Assembly (NCBI RefSeq): GCF_940807255.1
Contig: NZ_CALNWY010000030.1
Coordinates: forward strand, 1 to 52,884
Source: Mixta sp. Marseille-Q2659
GTDB taxonomy: Bacteria > Pseudomonadota > Gammaproteobacteria > Enterobacterales > Enterobacteriaceae
Length of the DNA stretch: 52,884 nucleotides
Direction of reading: 5' to 3'
Below the pieces are notes generated by a model, which worked only from the letters and a program-made list of their open reading frames with translations, was not told the origin of the DNA and ran no database searches. The position numbers and the translations under genes were made by a program. Positions 29,551 to 37,723 of this stretch are shown in pieces. Positions within the stretch are counted from its first letter, which is position 1, and each line of letters opens with the position of its first letter.

Positions 29551-30558
29551 ATGGGCGATAGCATTCTTTCACAAGCTGAGATTGACGCGCTTCTCAATGG
29601 CGACAGTGAAAGCGCGGAAGATGATAAGAACAAAAGTGTGGGCGATGACAATATTCGCCCCTACGATCCGAATACCCAGCGTCGCGTGGTGCGCGAGCGC
29701 CTGCAGGCGCTGGAAATTATCAATGAACGTTTTGCGCGTCAGTTCCGTATGGGACTGTTTAACCTGCTGCGTCGCAGCCCGGATATTAGCGTTGGGGCGA
29801 TTAAAATTCAGCCGTACCATGAATTTGCCCGCAACCTGCCGGTGCCGACCAACCTGAACCTGATCCATCTGAAACCGCTGCGCGGCACGGCCCTGTTCGT
29901 GTTCTCGCCCAGCCTGGTGTTTATCGCGGTGGACAACCTGTTCGGCGGCGACGGTCGTTTTCCGACCAAGGTAGAAGGACGCGAATTTACCCATACGGAA
30001 CAGCGCGTGATTCGCCGCATGCTGAAGCTGGCGCTGGAAGGCTACAGCGACGCATGGAAAGCGATTTATCCGCTGGATGTCGAATATGTGCGTTCGGAAA
30101 TGCAGGTGAAATTTACCAATATCACCACCTCGCCGAACGACATCGTGGTAACCACGCCGTTTCAGGTGGAGATCGGCAACCTGGTTGGGGAATTTAATAT
30201 CTGTATCCCCTTCAGCATGATCGAGCCGCTGCGTGAACTGTTGGTTAACCCGCCGCTGGAGAACTCGCGGCAGGAAGATAAGCACTGGCGCGAAACGCTG
30301 GTGAAGCAGGTGCAGCACTCCGAACTGGAGTTGATCGCCAACTTTGCCGATGTCTCGTTGCGCCTGTCGCGTATTTTGCAGCTGAAACCCGGCGATGTAT
30401 TACCGATTGAAAAACCGGATCGCATTATCGCCCACGTGGACGGCGTTCCGGTGTTGACCAGCCAGTATGGTACCCAAAATGGACAATACGCGCTGCGTGT
30501 AGAACACTTGATTAACCCGATATTGAATTCGTTGAATGAGGAACAGCCCGATGAGTGA
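29551..30558 (+). CDS. fliM: Flagellar motor switch protein FliM
   Basis: FliM forms the middle of the C ring and binds phospho-CheY at its N-terminus to reverse rotation. The 335-residue product begins MGDSILSQAEIDALLNGDSE, the CheY-binding peptide, followed by the CheC-like middle domain and a SpoA-like C-terminal domain. It starts four bases after fliL and overlaps fliN by eight bases. Length is the same as in E. coli within a residue or so. Confidence 0.97.
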   Translation: MGDSILSQAEIDALLNGDSESAEDDKNKSVGDDNIRPYDPNTQRRVVRERLQALEIINERFARQFRMGLFNLLRRSPDISVGAIKIQPYHEFARNLPVPTNLNLIHLKPLRGTALFVFSPSLVFIAVDNLFGGDGRFPTKVEGREFTHTEQRVIRRMLKLALEGYSDAWKAIYPLDVEYVRSEMQVKFTNITTSPNDIVVTTPFQVEIGNLVGEFNICIPFSMIEPLRELLVNPPLENSRQEDKHWRETLVKQVQHSELELIANFADVSLRLSRILQLKPGDVLPIEKPDRIIAHVDGVPVLTSQYGTQNGQYALRVEHLINPILNSLNEEQPDE

Positions 30559-30961
30559 CAGCAAAAAAACGTCCGATGACAGCATCTCTGCGGACGATCT
30601 GTGGGCTGAGGCGATGAGTGAACAAGCCTCGACCGAGAGCGCGTCATCCACCGAAAGCGTGTTCAAGTCGCTGGACAGCAAAGATATCGGCGGATCGTTG
30701 CAGGACATCGATCTGATTATGGATATTCCGGTCAAGCTGACGGTCGAACTGGGCCGCACCAAGATGACCATCAAAGAACTGCTGCGTCTGACGCAGGGTT
30801 CAGTGGTGGCGCTGGAAGGTCTGGCTGGCGAGCCGCTGGATATCCTGATTAACGGCTACCTGATTGCGCAGGGTGAAGTGGTGGTGGTGAACGATAAATA
30901 TGGCGTGCGCATTACCGACATCATTACGCCGTCTGAACGTATGCGCCGTTTGAGCCGTTAA
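30551..30961 (+). CDS. fliN: Flagellar motor switch protein FliN
   Basis: FliN completes the C ring and docks the FliH-FliI export complex. The 136-residue product has an acidic Ser-rich N-terminus and the SpoA domain (about 55-130) with LIMDIPVKLTVELGRTKMTI and the ending ITDIITPSERMRRLSR. The chosen ATG at 30551 overlaps the fliM stop; an earlier in-frame ATG inside fliM would add five residues and is less likely. Confidence 0.96.
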   Translation: MSDSKKTSDDSISADDLWAEAMSEQASTESASSTESVFKSLDSKDIGGSLQDIDLIMDIPVKLTVELGRTKMTIKELLRLTQGSVVALEGLAGEPLDILINGYLIAQGEVVVVNDKYGVRITDIITPSERMRRLSR

Positions 30962-30963
30962 TA

Positions 30964-31368
30964 ATGAATAACAGCACCCAGCAGGCAACATCACAACACA
31001 CCGCGCAGCCCGCCTTCTCTACCGGCTCGGCGCTGACGCAGGTCAGCAGCGTGCTGGCCGGGATCGTACTGCTAATCCTGGCCTTCGCCTGGCTGGCGAA
31101 ACGTCTCGGCTTTACGCCAAAACGTCTGGGCGGCCCGCAGGCGCTGAAAATCAGCGCCAGCGTGCAGGTCGGCCAGCGCGAGCGCGTGGTGATTGTCGAT
31201 GTGGAAGATGCCCGCCTGGTGCTGGGCGTGACCGCGCAGCAGATTACCCATCTGCATACGCTGCCGCCGAAAGATCCCGAACAACAGGATGCGCCGCCCG
31301 CTCAGGCGGCACCTGACTTCCGTCAGATTTTACAGACGTTAGTGAAACGTCCCGGAAAACCCCAATGA
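30964..31368 (+). CDS. fliO: Flagellar protein FliO
   Basis: FliO is a scaffold that helps assemble the FliP ring of the export gate. The 134-residue product has one membrane helix (about 24-46, [20 protein letters not shown]) and a cytoplasmic domain containing [20 protein letters not shown]. The N-terminal 20 residues are Gln/Ser/Thr-rich. It overlaps the fliP start by four bases, and starts two bases after fliN. Confidence 0.93.
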   Translation: MNNSTQQATSQHTAQPAFSTGSALTQVSSVLAGIVLLILAFAWLAKRLGFTPKRLGGPQALKISASVQVGQRERVVIVDVEDARLVLGVTAQQITHLHTLPPKDPEQQDAPPAQAAPDFRQILQTLVKRPGKPQ

Positions 31369-32096
31369 TTCGTCGTCTGCTTCCGTTGTTGCCGCTGCTG
31401 CTGTTAACGCCAGAGGTACACGCTCAGTTGCGGCCTGGTCACTCAACCGCTGCCGAACGGCGGTCAGAGCTGGTCTTTGCCGGTGCAGACGCTGGTTTTA
31501 TTACCTCGCTGACCTTTTTGCCGGCCATTTTGCTGATGATGACCAGCTTTACGCGCATCATTATCGTCTTTGGCCTGCTGCGCAACGCGCTGGGCACGCC
31601 CTCCGCGCCGCCAAACCAGGTGCTGCTGGGGCTGTCGCTGTTCCTGACCTTTTTTATCATGGCGCCGGTGTTCGACAAGATTTATCAGGATGCCTATTTG
31701 CCGTTCAGTCAGGACAAGATTTCAATGGATGTGGCGCTGGATAAAGGCGCGCAGCCGCTGCGCGAATTTATGTTGCGCCAGACGCGCGAAGCCGATCTTG
31801 CGCTGTTTGCCCGTCTGGCAAATACCGCGCCGATCGCCGGGCCGGAAGCGGTGCCGATGCGCATTCTGCTGCCCGCCTATGTGACCAGCGAGCTGAAAAC
31901 CGCTTTTCAGATTGGCTTTACCGTATTTATTCCGTTTTTGATTATCGATCTGGTGATTGCCAGCGTATTGATGGCGTTGGGGATGATGATGGTCCCGCCA
32001 GCAACCATCGCCCTGCCCTTTAAGCTGATGTTATTTGTGTTGGTGGACGGCTGGCAACTGCTGGTCGGATCGCTGGCGCAGAGCTTTTATTCCTGA
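31365..32096 (+). CDS. fliP: Flagellar export gate protein FliP
   Basis: FliP is a core channel subunit of the export gate (FliP5-FliQ4-FliR1). The 243-residue product has a cleavable signal sequence ([20 protein letters not shown]), unusual for an inner-membrane protein but normal for FliP, then conserved helices with [20 protein letters not shown] and [20 protein letters not shown]. It overlaps fliO; fliQ follows after 15 bp. Confidence 0.97.
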   Translation: MIRRLLPLLPLLLLTPEVHAQLRPGHSTAAERRSELVFAGADAGFITSLTFLPAILLMMTSFTRIIIVFGLLRNALGTPSAPPNQVLLGLSLFLTFFIMAPVFDKIYQDAYLPFSQDKISMDVALDKGAQPLREFMLRQTREADLALFARLANTAPIAGPEAVPMRILLPAYVTSELKTAFQIGFTVFIPFLIIDLVIASVLMALGMMMVPPATIALPFKLMLFVLVDGWQLLVGSLAQSFYS

Positions 32097-32111
32097 TACC
32101 CGGAGCAAATC

Positions 32112-32381
32112 ATGTCCCCAGAATCGGTAATGGTCCTTGGCCACGACGCGATGAAAGTCGCCCTGATGGTGGCCGCCCCTCTGTTGCTGGCCGCGCTGGT
32201 AAGCGGTCTGTTTATCAGCCTGCTGCAGGCAGCAACCCAGGTGAACGAACAAACCCTCTCTTTTATTCCCAAAATTCTGGCCGTTGCCGCCACCGTCGTG
32301 GTGGCGGGGCCGTGGATGCTGAACCTGCTGCTGGACTATATCCGCACCCTGTTCAGCAACCTGCCTTATATGATTGGCTAG
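32112..32381 (+). CDS. fliQ: Flagellar export gate protein FliQ
   Basis: FliQ is a two-helix subunit of the export gate. The 89-residue product starts MSPESVMVLGHDAMKVALMV and shows the conserved LISLLQAATQVNEQTLSFIP-type segment (FISLLQAATQVNEQTLSFIP here) and a second helix. Length matches the family exactly. Followed by fliR after 43 bp. Confidence 0.97.
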   Translation: MSPESVMVLGHDAMKVALMVAAPLLLAALVSGLFISLLQAATQVNEQTLSFIPKILAVAATVVVAGPWMLNLLLDYIRTLFSNLPYMIG

Positions 32382-32424
32382 CCGCAAGGCTGGCCCTGCT
32401 TCGCGCCATTCCTGAGAGATCGTT

Positions 32425-33210
32425 ATGTTAACGCTGGACAGCAACCAACTTCTGCTCTGGATCGGTCAGTTTTTCTGGCCGCTGGTGCGTTTGCTGGCAT
32501 TGTTCAGTACCGCTCCGATTTTCAGTGAACGTTCTGTCTCTAAAAAGGTCAAAATCGGCCTGGCGGTAATGATTACCTGGATTCTGGCACCGCAATTGCC
32601 ACCCACAACGGTCACGCTCTTTTCCGTGGGCGGCTTCTGGCTGCTGATTCAGCAGATCCTGATCGGCATTGCGTTAGGTTTTACGATGCAGTTTGCTTTT
32701 GCTGCCGTACGGATGGCGGGCGAACTGATCGGATTACAGATGGGGCTCTCTTTTGCTACCTTCTTTGATCCCGGCAGCCGACTCAATATGCCGGTGCTGG
32801 CCCGCTTCCTGGATATGCTGGCGATGCTGCTGTTTTTAACCTTCAACGGACATTTGTGGTTAATTTCGCTGCTGGCGGACAGTTTTCATACATTACCGAT
32901 TGGCGGAGACCCCCTTAATGCCAATGCATTCCTGACGCTTGCCAAAGCGGGGGGTTTAATCTTCCTGAACGGCATGAGACTTGCACTGCCGCTAATCATT
33001 TTATTGCTCACGATTAACCTGGCCCTGGGTTTGTTAAACCGTGTTGCACCTCAGCTATCCGTTTTCGCTATAGGGTTCCCTGTAACCTTATCGATCGGAA
33101 TTTTAACAATCGGTATACTTATGCCGCTTCTTGCCCCCTTCTGCGAGTATCTGTTCAGCGAAGTATTTGATTTACTTTCTGACATACTTTCTGAAATGCC
33201 GCAAAACTAA
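32425..33210 (+). CDS. fliR: Flagellar export gate protein FliR
   Basis: FliR is the single-copy subunit closing the export gate channel. The 261-residue product has about six hydrophobic segments and family sequence including [20 protein letters not shown] and [20 protein letters not shown]. It is the last gene of the fliL operon. The base composition drifts to AT-rich near its 3' end. No terminator is obvious directly after it. Confidence 0.96.
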   Translation: MLTLDSNQLLLWIGQFFWPLVRLLALFSTAPIFSERSVSKKVKIGLAVMITWILAPQLPPTTVTLFSVGGFWLLIQQILIGIALGFTMQFAFAAVRMAGELIGLQMGLSFATFFDPGSRLNMPVLARFLDMLAMLLFLTFNGHLWLISLLADSFHTLPIGGDPLNANAFLTLAKAGGLIFLNGMRLALPLIILLLTINLALGLLNRVAPQLSVFAIGFPVTLSIGILTIGILMPLLAPFCEYLFSEVFDLLSDILSEMPQN

Positions 33211-33537
33211 ACTCCAACATTTCTTAAGCCGCACTAAAGCAATACTTAAGCGACCACAATGTTTCTGCGTACTTTTCGAACCATTTTTATCAGAATTTCA
33301 CTGAGGAAAATCTGATAAATTGCGTTTGGCGATGAAAATTATTCGCATAAAATGCCGCATCGCGTATTTTAAAACGGACTTCGCAACGGATTTATTGTTG
33401 GGTCTGGTCTGAGACAAGTTCGCAAATGAATGTTTTCGAAAGGAAAATTTTTCTGCTGTTTTTTCTTGTCTAAAATGGATTTTTACGGCATTGTCAACGC
33501 TCCCGAGTTCAATACACATTCGCAAAACAAATGATTT
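33211..33537. other. Upstream part of the long rcsA control region
   Basis: About 330 AT-rich bases follow fliR, with repeated CTTAAG-like and TTTTC motifs and no gene. The full fliR-rcsA gap is about 650 bases. In E. coli the long rcsA upstream region is silenced by H-NS; the composition here suits that, but it is inference. An open frame of 64 codons at 33531-33725 lacks a ribosome site and is not called. Confidence 0.5.
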
Positions 33538-33551
33538 TAAGATTTGTCCTA
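33538..33551 (+). promoter_or_regulatory. RcsAB box upstream of rcsA
   Basis: TAAGATTTGTCCTA matches the RcsAB consensus TAAGAATATTCCTA at 11 of 14 positions, including both outer half sites. It lies about 310 bp before rcsA, consistent with autoregulation by RcsA-RcsB as known in Escherichia, Klebsiella and Erwinia. Confidence 0.75.
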
Positions 33552-33858
33552 TCAGGATTATCTGAGTTGTGCGCGATAGTGGAAACGTTCTCAAAAGTTG
33601 CGTCTGACGCTGAGCCTGGGCAAATTGTCATCCCGACAGGTTGCCGCTCGCGTTCTGCTGCGCTTAAGGCAGTCTTTTATGCTGCCCTGCGAAAAACCTG
33701 CTGTATTTACAAGGAAGAAAGATGACCTCAGCAATGCTTCGTTTCGAATTCAGCACAGCTGAGTAAAATTACAAGATTGTTAATAGAAATCTTTCCCGTA
33801 CCGCAAACGCGTATTCATCGTTGATTTAACGGATAACAAATTGGTGAGGGTCGCTATC

Positions 33859-34494
33859 ATGCCAACGATTATTATGGATTCATGCAGCTACACACGTCTG
33901 GGTTTAATGGATTACATGGCTACAAAAGGGATTAAAAAGAAAAATATCTCATCCGTTAACGATATTGAGCAGCTACAAATTAAGTGCCAGCAGTTAAAAC
34001 CTGGCGTCGTCTTTATTAACGAAGAGTGCTTCATTCATGAAGCTGATTCCAGTGAACGTATCCGCAATATTATTTTGCAGCATCCCGATACGTTATTTTT
34101 TATCTTTATGGCGATCGCTAATATCCACTTTGAGGAATATCTCTACGTTCGTAAGAACCTGATTATTACATCAAAGTCGGTAAAATCCGCCACGCTGGAT
34201 AAATTATTAAGCAGCTATTTACAGAAGAAAGCTAGCGCTAACACACGCATCTCCTCTGGCATTGACGCGAATCCATTGACGCTCAGCCAGACTGAATCAA
34301 ATATGTTAAAAATGTGGATGTCCGGGCACGATACCATTCAGATATCCGACAAAATGCAAATAAAAGCCAAGACGGTTTCGTCCCATAAAGGCAATATTAA
34401 ACGCAAAATTAAAACCCATAATAAACAGGTGATTTATCATGTGGTACGCCTGACGGATAATGTGACGTCCGGTATCTATGTCAATGTAAGATAA
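33859..34494 (+). CDS. rcsA: Transcriptional regulator RcsA
   Basis: RcsA is the unstable (Lon-degraded) partner of RcsB that activates capsule (colanic acid, amylovoran or stewartan) genes and represses flhDC. The 211-residue product begins [20 protein letters not shown] and ends with the LuxR-type helix-turn-helix [20 protein letters not shown] and [12 protein letters not shown], near-identical to E. coli. ATG 33859 is chosen over upstream TTG/GTG codons because GAGGG lies eight bases before it and the product matches the family. Its place after fliR is the same as in E. coli. Confidence 0.97.
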   Translation: MPTIIMDSCSYTRLGLMDYMATKGIKKKNISSVNDIEQLQIKCQQLKPGVVFINEECFIHEADSSERIRNIILQHPDTLFFIFMAIANIHFEEYLYVRKNLIITSKSVKSATLDKLLSSYLQKKASANTRISSGIDANPLTLSQTESNMLKMWMSGHDTIQISDKMQIKAKTVSSHKGNIKRKIKTHNKQVIYHVVRLTDNVTSGIYVNVR

Positions 34495-34496
34495 TG

Positions 34497-34540
34497 ATTA
34501 TGGCCGACCTTGTCGGCCATAATTGTTTTGTTTTTTGCGA
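34497..34540 (+). terminator. rcsA terminator
   Basis: A perfect 12-bp stem ATTATGGCCGAC / GTCGGCCATAAT with loop CTT is followed by a T-rich tail TGTTTTGTTTTTT. It starts two bases after the rcsA stop. Confidence 0.93.
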
Positions 34541-34561
34541 CACGCCTCTCAATTATCCCGC

Positions 34562-34588
34562 TAAGCCTTTTGCCAGGGATGCCGATGC
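34562..34588 (+). promoter_or_regulatory. Sigma-28-like promoter of the chemoreceptor gene
   Basis: TAAGCCTT, exactly 11 bases, then GCCGATGC resemble the FliA consensus (5 of 8 and 6 of 8). It lies after the rcsA terminator and 50 bp before the chemoreceptor start, as expected for a class 3 gene. Confidence 0.65.
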
Positions 34589-34637
34589 TTATATCAGATC
34601 GGCTATCGCTAACCCTACCTATAGAGAGCAAAAGGAT

Positions 34638-36338
34638 ATGAAAACCACCTCCCCTGATGAGGCCCAGGATCGCGTCAGCTTTTGGCAACATCTGCGCCTG
34701 GTTCCCATGTTTACCACCATATTTGCCGGTATCTTAGTGTTGTTTGCCCTGTGCATCGGCCTTTCCGGCTGGTTTTTGCTACAGAGCAACGGCTCGCTGG
34801 ATGAGGCAACACAAGAAATCCAGGTCCGCATGGGCTTATCGAATAGCTCCAACCATCTGCGCACTGCCCGCCTGCTGGTTATTCATGCCGCCGCCGCCGC
34901 CCGTATCGGTGAAATGGATGAGTTTCGTTCTATTCTGGGCGCGGTAGAAAAGCGTCTCGGCCAGGCACAGCAGAATTTTGATACCTACCTTAATCGCCCA
35001 AATAAAAGTGCCGCCGACAGCGAACTCGATGCGCCCTTAAAAGAACGTTTCAACGCCTACCTTAATCAGGGGCTGGTTCCAATGGTGAAATCGGCCAAAC
35101 AGGGAAGCTTTGAGGGCGTGATCGCGCAGGAAACCGATGTGACCCGCAAGCTGGACGACAGCTATAACGAAGTATTATTAAAGGCGATTAAGATCCGTAC
35201 CGCCCGCGCCGAAGCGATCAATCAGCAGGCGACGGCGCAGCTGCATCTCGGCTTTATTATTATGGGCGCAGCGTTCGCCGTGGCGCTGGTGCTGACGCTG
35301 ATGACCTTTATCTTTTTACGTCGGGTGGTGATCCATCCGCTGCATCAGGCGGGCGAGCGCATTGCGCGCATTGCCGCAGGCGATCTTACCGCACCGTCTC
35401 GTCACTGGGGACGCGGAGAAATTGGCGTGCTGAGCGCTAACCTGCAGGCAATGCAGCAGGCCTTAGTGCAAACCGTCGGCGTAGTGCGCGAAGGCGCCGT
35501 GGCGATCTATCAGGGTTCCGGTGAAATTACCGCCGGCAATACCGATCTCTCTTCCCGCACCGAGCAGCAGGCTTCCGCGCTGGAGCAGACCGCCGCCAGT
35601 ATGGAAGAGCTGACCGCGACGGTGAAGCAGAACGCCGATAACGCGCATCATGCCAGCCAGCTGGCGGCTGATGCCTCCGGCAAGGCGCGCGAAGGCGGCG
35701 ATATTGTTAGCGGCGTGATTCATACCATGAACAATATCTCCGGCAGCTCGAAAAAAATCGCCGAGATTACAACAGTCATTAACAGTATCGCCTTCCAGAC
35801 CAATATTCTGGCGCTGAACGCGGCGGTTGAGGCAGCCCGTGCCGGTGAACAGGGACGCGGCTTTGCGGTCGTGGCCAGCGAAGTGCGCAGTCTGGCGCAG
35901 CGCAGTGCCCAGGCAGCGAAAGAGATTGAAGGGTTAATCTCCGAATCGGTGCAGCTGATCGGCCAGGGTTCGGCGCAAGTCACCCACGCTGGTTCCACCA
36001 TGACTGATATTGTTGATGCGGTACGCCGCGTAACCGATATTATGGCGGAAATTGCCGCCGCTTCCGATGAGCAGAGCCGCGGTATTCAGCAGGTAAGCCA
36101 GGCCGTTACGGAGATGGATAACGTCACGCAGCAAAACGCCGCGCTGGTGGAAGAAGCGTCCTCCGCCGCCGCCTCGCTGGAAGAACAGGCCGCACGCCTG
36201 ACGCAGGCGGTCGCCGCGTTCCGCTTGTCGCAGCAGGAGAGCGCCTCCCCTGCCAAAGCGCTGACGCCACCTAGAACACCGGCTGTGGAAAAACCGCGCC
36301 CGGCGCTGGCCGGAACGGATAACTGGGAAACCTTTTAA
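34638..36338 (+). CDS. Methyl-accepting chemotaxis protein (Tsr/Tar class)
   Basis: This is a 566-residue transmembrane chemoreceptor. It has TM1 at about 22-48, a periplasmic four-helix ligand domain (49-202), TM2 at about 203-228, a HAMP domain, and a cytoplasmic coiled coil with methylation-region sequence EQQASALEQTAASMEELTAT and the hairpin tip IAFQTNILALNAAVEAARAG. It ends in the pentapeptide NWETF that tethers CheR and CheB in high-abundance enteric receptors. The start has AAAGGA at the right distance; the frame is open further upstream through the rcsA terminator, which is not translated. The ligand is unknown. It stands between rcsA and dsrB, where E. coli has no receptor gene. Confidence 0.95.
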   Translation: MKTTSPDEAQDRVSFWQHLRLVPMFTTIFAGILVLFALCIGLSGWFLLQSNGSLDEATQEIQVRMGLSNSSNHLRTARLLVIHAAAAARIGEMDEFRSILGAVEKRLGQAQQNFDTYLNRPNKSAADSELDAPLKERFNAYLNQGLVPMVKSAKQGSFEGVIAQETDVTRKLDDSYNEVLLKAIKIRTARAEAINQQATAQLHLGFIIMGAAFAVALVLTLMTFIFLRRVVIHPLHQAGERIARIAAGDLTAPSRHWGRGEIGVLSANLQAMQQALVQTVGVVREGAVAIYQGSGEITAGNTDLSSRTEQQASALEQTAASMEELTATVKQNADNAHHASQLAADASGKAREGGDIVSGVIHTMNNISGSSKKIAEITTVINSIAFQTNILALNAAVEAARAGEQGRGFAVVASEVRSLAQRSAQAAKEIEGLISESVQLIGQGSAQVTHAGSTMTDIVDAVRRVTDIMAEIAAASDEQSRGIQQVSQAVTEMDNVTQQNAALVEEASSAAASLEEQAARLTQAVAAFRLSQQESASPAKALTPPRTPAVEKPRPALAGTDNWETF

Positions 36339-36367
36339 CGTATTGAGAAGGGATTACGCCTGACAAT

Positions 36368-36404
36368 AAAAAAGCCCACCTTTTCGGAGGTGGGCTTTTT
36401 TTAT
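36368..36404. terminator. Bidirectional terminator between the chemoreceptor gene and dsrB
   Basis: A 12-bp stem (36370-36381 with 36388-36399) AAAAGCCCACCT / AGGTGGGCTTTT is followed by T on the plus strand and by TTTTT on the minus strand. It touches the dsrB stop codon at 36401. Confidence 0.9.
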
Positions 36405-36598
36405 TTGTTGTCCGCGCTCGGCTCAACAAAGATGCCGTCTTGATGGCCGGTTTCATTAAAAAACCAGATGCCCAGCGGATAATCTTCCAGCGCCACCAGA
36501 TACATGGTGCCTTCATTAAAATCCTCGACCGCCAGAATAGTGCCTGGCCGACGCGGGCCGCCATCGGTTTTTACCGTGACGCGATCGTTTACTTTCAT
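36401..36598 (-). CDS. dsrB: DsrB protein
   Basis: This 65-residue protein is very close to E. coli Dsr[21 protein letters not shown], then [20 protein letters not shown] and [15 protein letters not shown]. The function is not established; the gene name reflects location near rcsA, and expression in E. coli has been linked to RpoS. The fold is probably a small beta barrel. It is transcribed away from yodD and towards the chemoreceptor gene. Confidence 0.95.
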   Translation of the reverse strand: MKVNDRVTVKTDGGPRRPGTILAVEDFNEGTMYLVALEDYPLGIWFFNETGHQDGIFVEPSADNK

Positions 36599-36653
36599 CT
36601 TTTATGCTCTCTTAATCAGGCCGTTACTATAAGAGCGGAGCATAAACGGCGAA

Positions 36654-36812
36654 TTAACGACGCGCAATAACCCAGACCGCATGAATAATACCGGGAATAT
36701 AGCCCAGCAGCGTAAGCAGAATGTTTAGCCAGAATGCGCCGCCAAAACCCACCTGTAAAAATACACCCAGCGGCGGTAGCAAAATGGCAATAATGATGCG
36801 CAATAAATCCAT
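36654..36812 (-). CDS. YqaE/Pmp3-family small membrane protein
   Basis: The short gene encodes 52 residues, MDLLRIIIAILLPPLGVFLQ, then GAFWLNILLTLLGYIPGIIH and ending AVWVIARR. The double-Pro PPLGVFL motif and the YIPGIIHA segment are diagnostic of the Pmp3/UPF0057 family, two-helix inner-membrane proteins linked to membrane potential and stress. AGAGG precedes the ATG. It starts 55 bp upstream of dsrB on the same strand and may share its transcript. Confidence 0.9.
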   Translation of the reverse strand: MDLLRIIIAILLPPLGVFLQVGFGGAFWLNILLTLLGYIPGIIHAVWVIARR

Positions 36813-36977
36813 AACCTCTCCTATTTTCTTCATTTTTCCAGCGGTTAAGTGTAGCAGAAGTGTTATTTAGCGCCTGTCAGCTTGGGTAAAGTTAGTGAAT
36901 GTGTCTGCATAAGGTTGGCTAAAAGTAGATTGCTGACGGGGAAATTTTCATTTTCTTAACGTTTCATGGCGAGACTT

Positions 36978-37000
36978 TTGACAGTGGGATTATCTACACT
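36978..37000 (+). promoter_or_regulatory. Possible promoter of the 37 kb small RNA
   Basis: TACACT (36995-37000) preceded by TTATC is a plausible minus-10; the TTGACA at 36978-36983 is too close for a normal minus-35, so the element is uncertain. It would start transcription near 37007. Confidence 0.3.
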
Positions 37001-37006
37001 GTTTCC

Positions 37007-37080
37007 ACTGCACCAACCCCATAGGCGCAGTCAACCTAAAAGTAACAAGGATTTTGCCCGCGCAGCGCGGGCCTTTTTTT
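37007..37080 (+). ncRNA. Candidate small RNA upstream of yodD
   Basis: A strong Rho-independent terminator, GCCCGCG / CGCGGGC with loop CAG (37056-37072) and eight T, ends at about 37080. No plus-strand protein gene lies upstream to use it; dsrB and yqaE run the other way. Before it, ACTGC (37007-37011) and GCAGT (37027-37031) can form a 5' hairpin, and the stretch between the hairpins, CAACCTAAAAGTAACAAGG, is unpaired and A-rich as in Hfq-bound RNAs. A 70-90 base transcript is expected. I do not recognise it. Confidence 0.5.
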
Positions 37081-37130
37081 TGTTTTTTTCCGCTTTGCGA
37101 TCCCGATGGCTTTACGTTGCCGCATTTCAC

Positions 37131-37140
37131 CTATACTTAG
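37131..37140 (+). promoter_or_regulatory. Sigma-S-type minus-10 of yodD
   Basis: CTATACTTAG contains the perfect sigma-S minus-10 CTATACT. It lies just upstream of yodD and shares TATACTTAGGC with the mpgP promoter region. Confidence 0.6.
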
Positions 37141-37167
37141 GCGGCCGCCTGCTTTTCGGAGACGATG

Positions 37168-37353
37168 ATGAACCAGAATAGTCATGGCAACCCCCCAATC
37201 TCTGAGCGTTCAGTCCGCCCCGATAACGCGCTGTTTGATAAAATGGACGTTGATGACGAATGGGAAGCGCAGCGCCGGGAGCGTGGTCAGGAGCTGGCGG
37301 AGGCGTTTGAACTGGATATTCATGATTGCTCAGTGAACGAAATGAATCGTTAA
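37168..37353 (+). CDS. yodD: YodD-family stress protein
   Basis: This small soluble protein of 61 residues ends ELAEAFELDIHDCSVNEMNR, nearly the same as the end of E. coli YodD (ELADAFELDIHDFSVSEVNR as I recall it). The N-terminal part is shorter and different. Start codons at 37165 and 37168 both fit; the second has the better distance from GGAG. The neighbours dsrB and mpgP are also its neighbours in E. coli. E. coli YodD is reported as stress-induced; the molecular role is unknown. Confidence 0.85.
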   Translation: MNQNSHGNPPISERSVRPDNALFDKMDVDDEWEAQRRERGQELAEAFELDIHDCSVNEMNR

Positions 37354-37359
37354 AACGGC

Positions 37360-37436
37360 AAAAAAATCCCGACCTGATCAGGCCGGGATGACAGAGTCGT
37401 CAATGAAATTCGTTACACCAGGAAATTCCCTAACGC
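37360..37436 (-). ncRNA. dsrA: DsrA small regulatory RNA
   Basis: On the minus strand, the segment TTTCCTGGTGTAACGAAT (within 37408-37426) is identical to the conserved target-pairing region of E. coli DsrA, which opens the rpoS leader for translation and also pairs with hns. It ends with the terminator ATCCCGGCCTG / CAGGTCGGGAT plus seven T, matching the DsrA terminator (ATCCCGACC...GGTCGGGAT) in sequence as well as form. The middle stem is shorter and changed (about 77 against 87 bases). The 5' end is set by analogy. In E. coli dsrA lies between rcsA and dsrB; here it lies beyond yodD. Confidence 0.88.
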
Positions 37437-37663
37437 CCGCAGAGTACGTTAATTTAAGGTTAAGAAAAATCTCATTTCGAAATAAACCCGATTATCTTTT
37501 ATACAGCCCGTCGCGCTGGTTAACCTAAATTACTGGTTTAACATTAACCTGGCACGGTTTTATCCCCGTTTAACCCGCTTCAGAATGGTTATTTTTTCAG
37601 AATAATCTGATCAATCCACGCCTGCGCCTTTTACAGCAATCTCCCGTCATAATTAACATCTCT
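37437..37663. other. Spacer between dsrA and the mpgP promoter
   Basis: About 230 AT-rich bases carry the divergent promoters. For dsrA, TACTCT (37441-37446 on the minus strand) could be the minus-10. GGTTAAC-like repeats (37518, 37553) recur. No gene was found. Confidence 0.4.
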
Positions 37664-37676
37664 CGTTATACTTAGG
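37664..37676 (+). promoter_or_regulatory. Sigma-S-like minus-10 of mpgP
   Basis: CGTTATACTTAGG matches the sigma-S minus-10 core TATACT with the same TATACTTAGGC extension as the yodD promoter. It is about 50 bp before mpgP. Confidence 0.5.
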
Positions 37677-37723
37677 CATCAGCATTTATCGGAGCGGACC
37701 TCCGTTCTTATGAGGATTTTTGC

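Noticed and set aside
33531-33725. 64-codon frame in the rcsA upstream region
   Set aside because: It has no ribosome site and overlaps the RcsAB box; its translation is not protein-like.
36966-37181. 71-codon plus-strand frame ending inside yodD
   Set aside because: It runs straight through a strong terminator with eight T (coding for poly-Phe/Leu), so it is better explained as a small RNA region.
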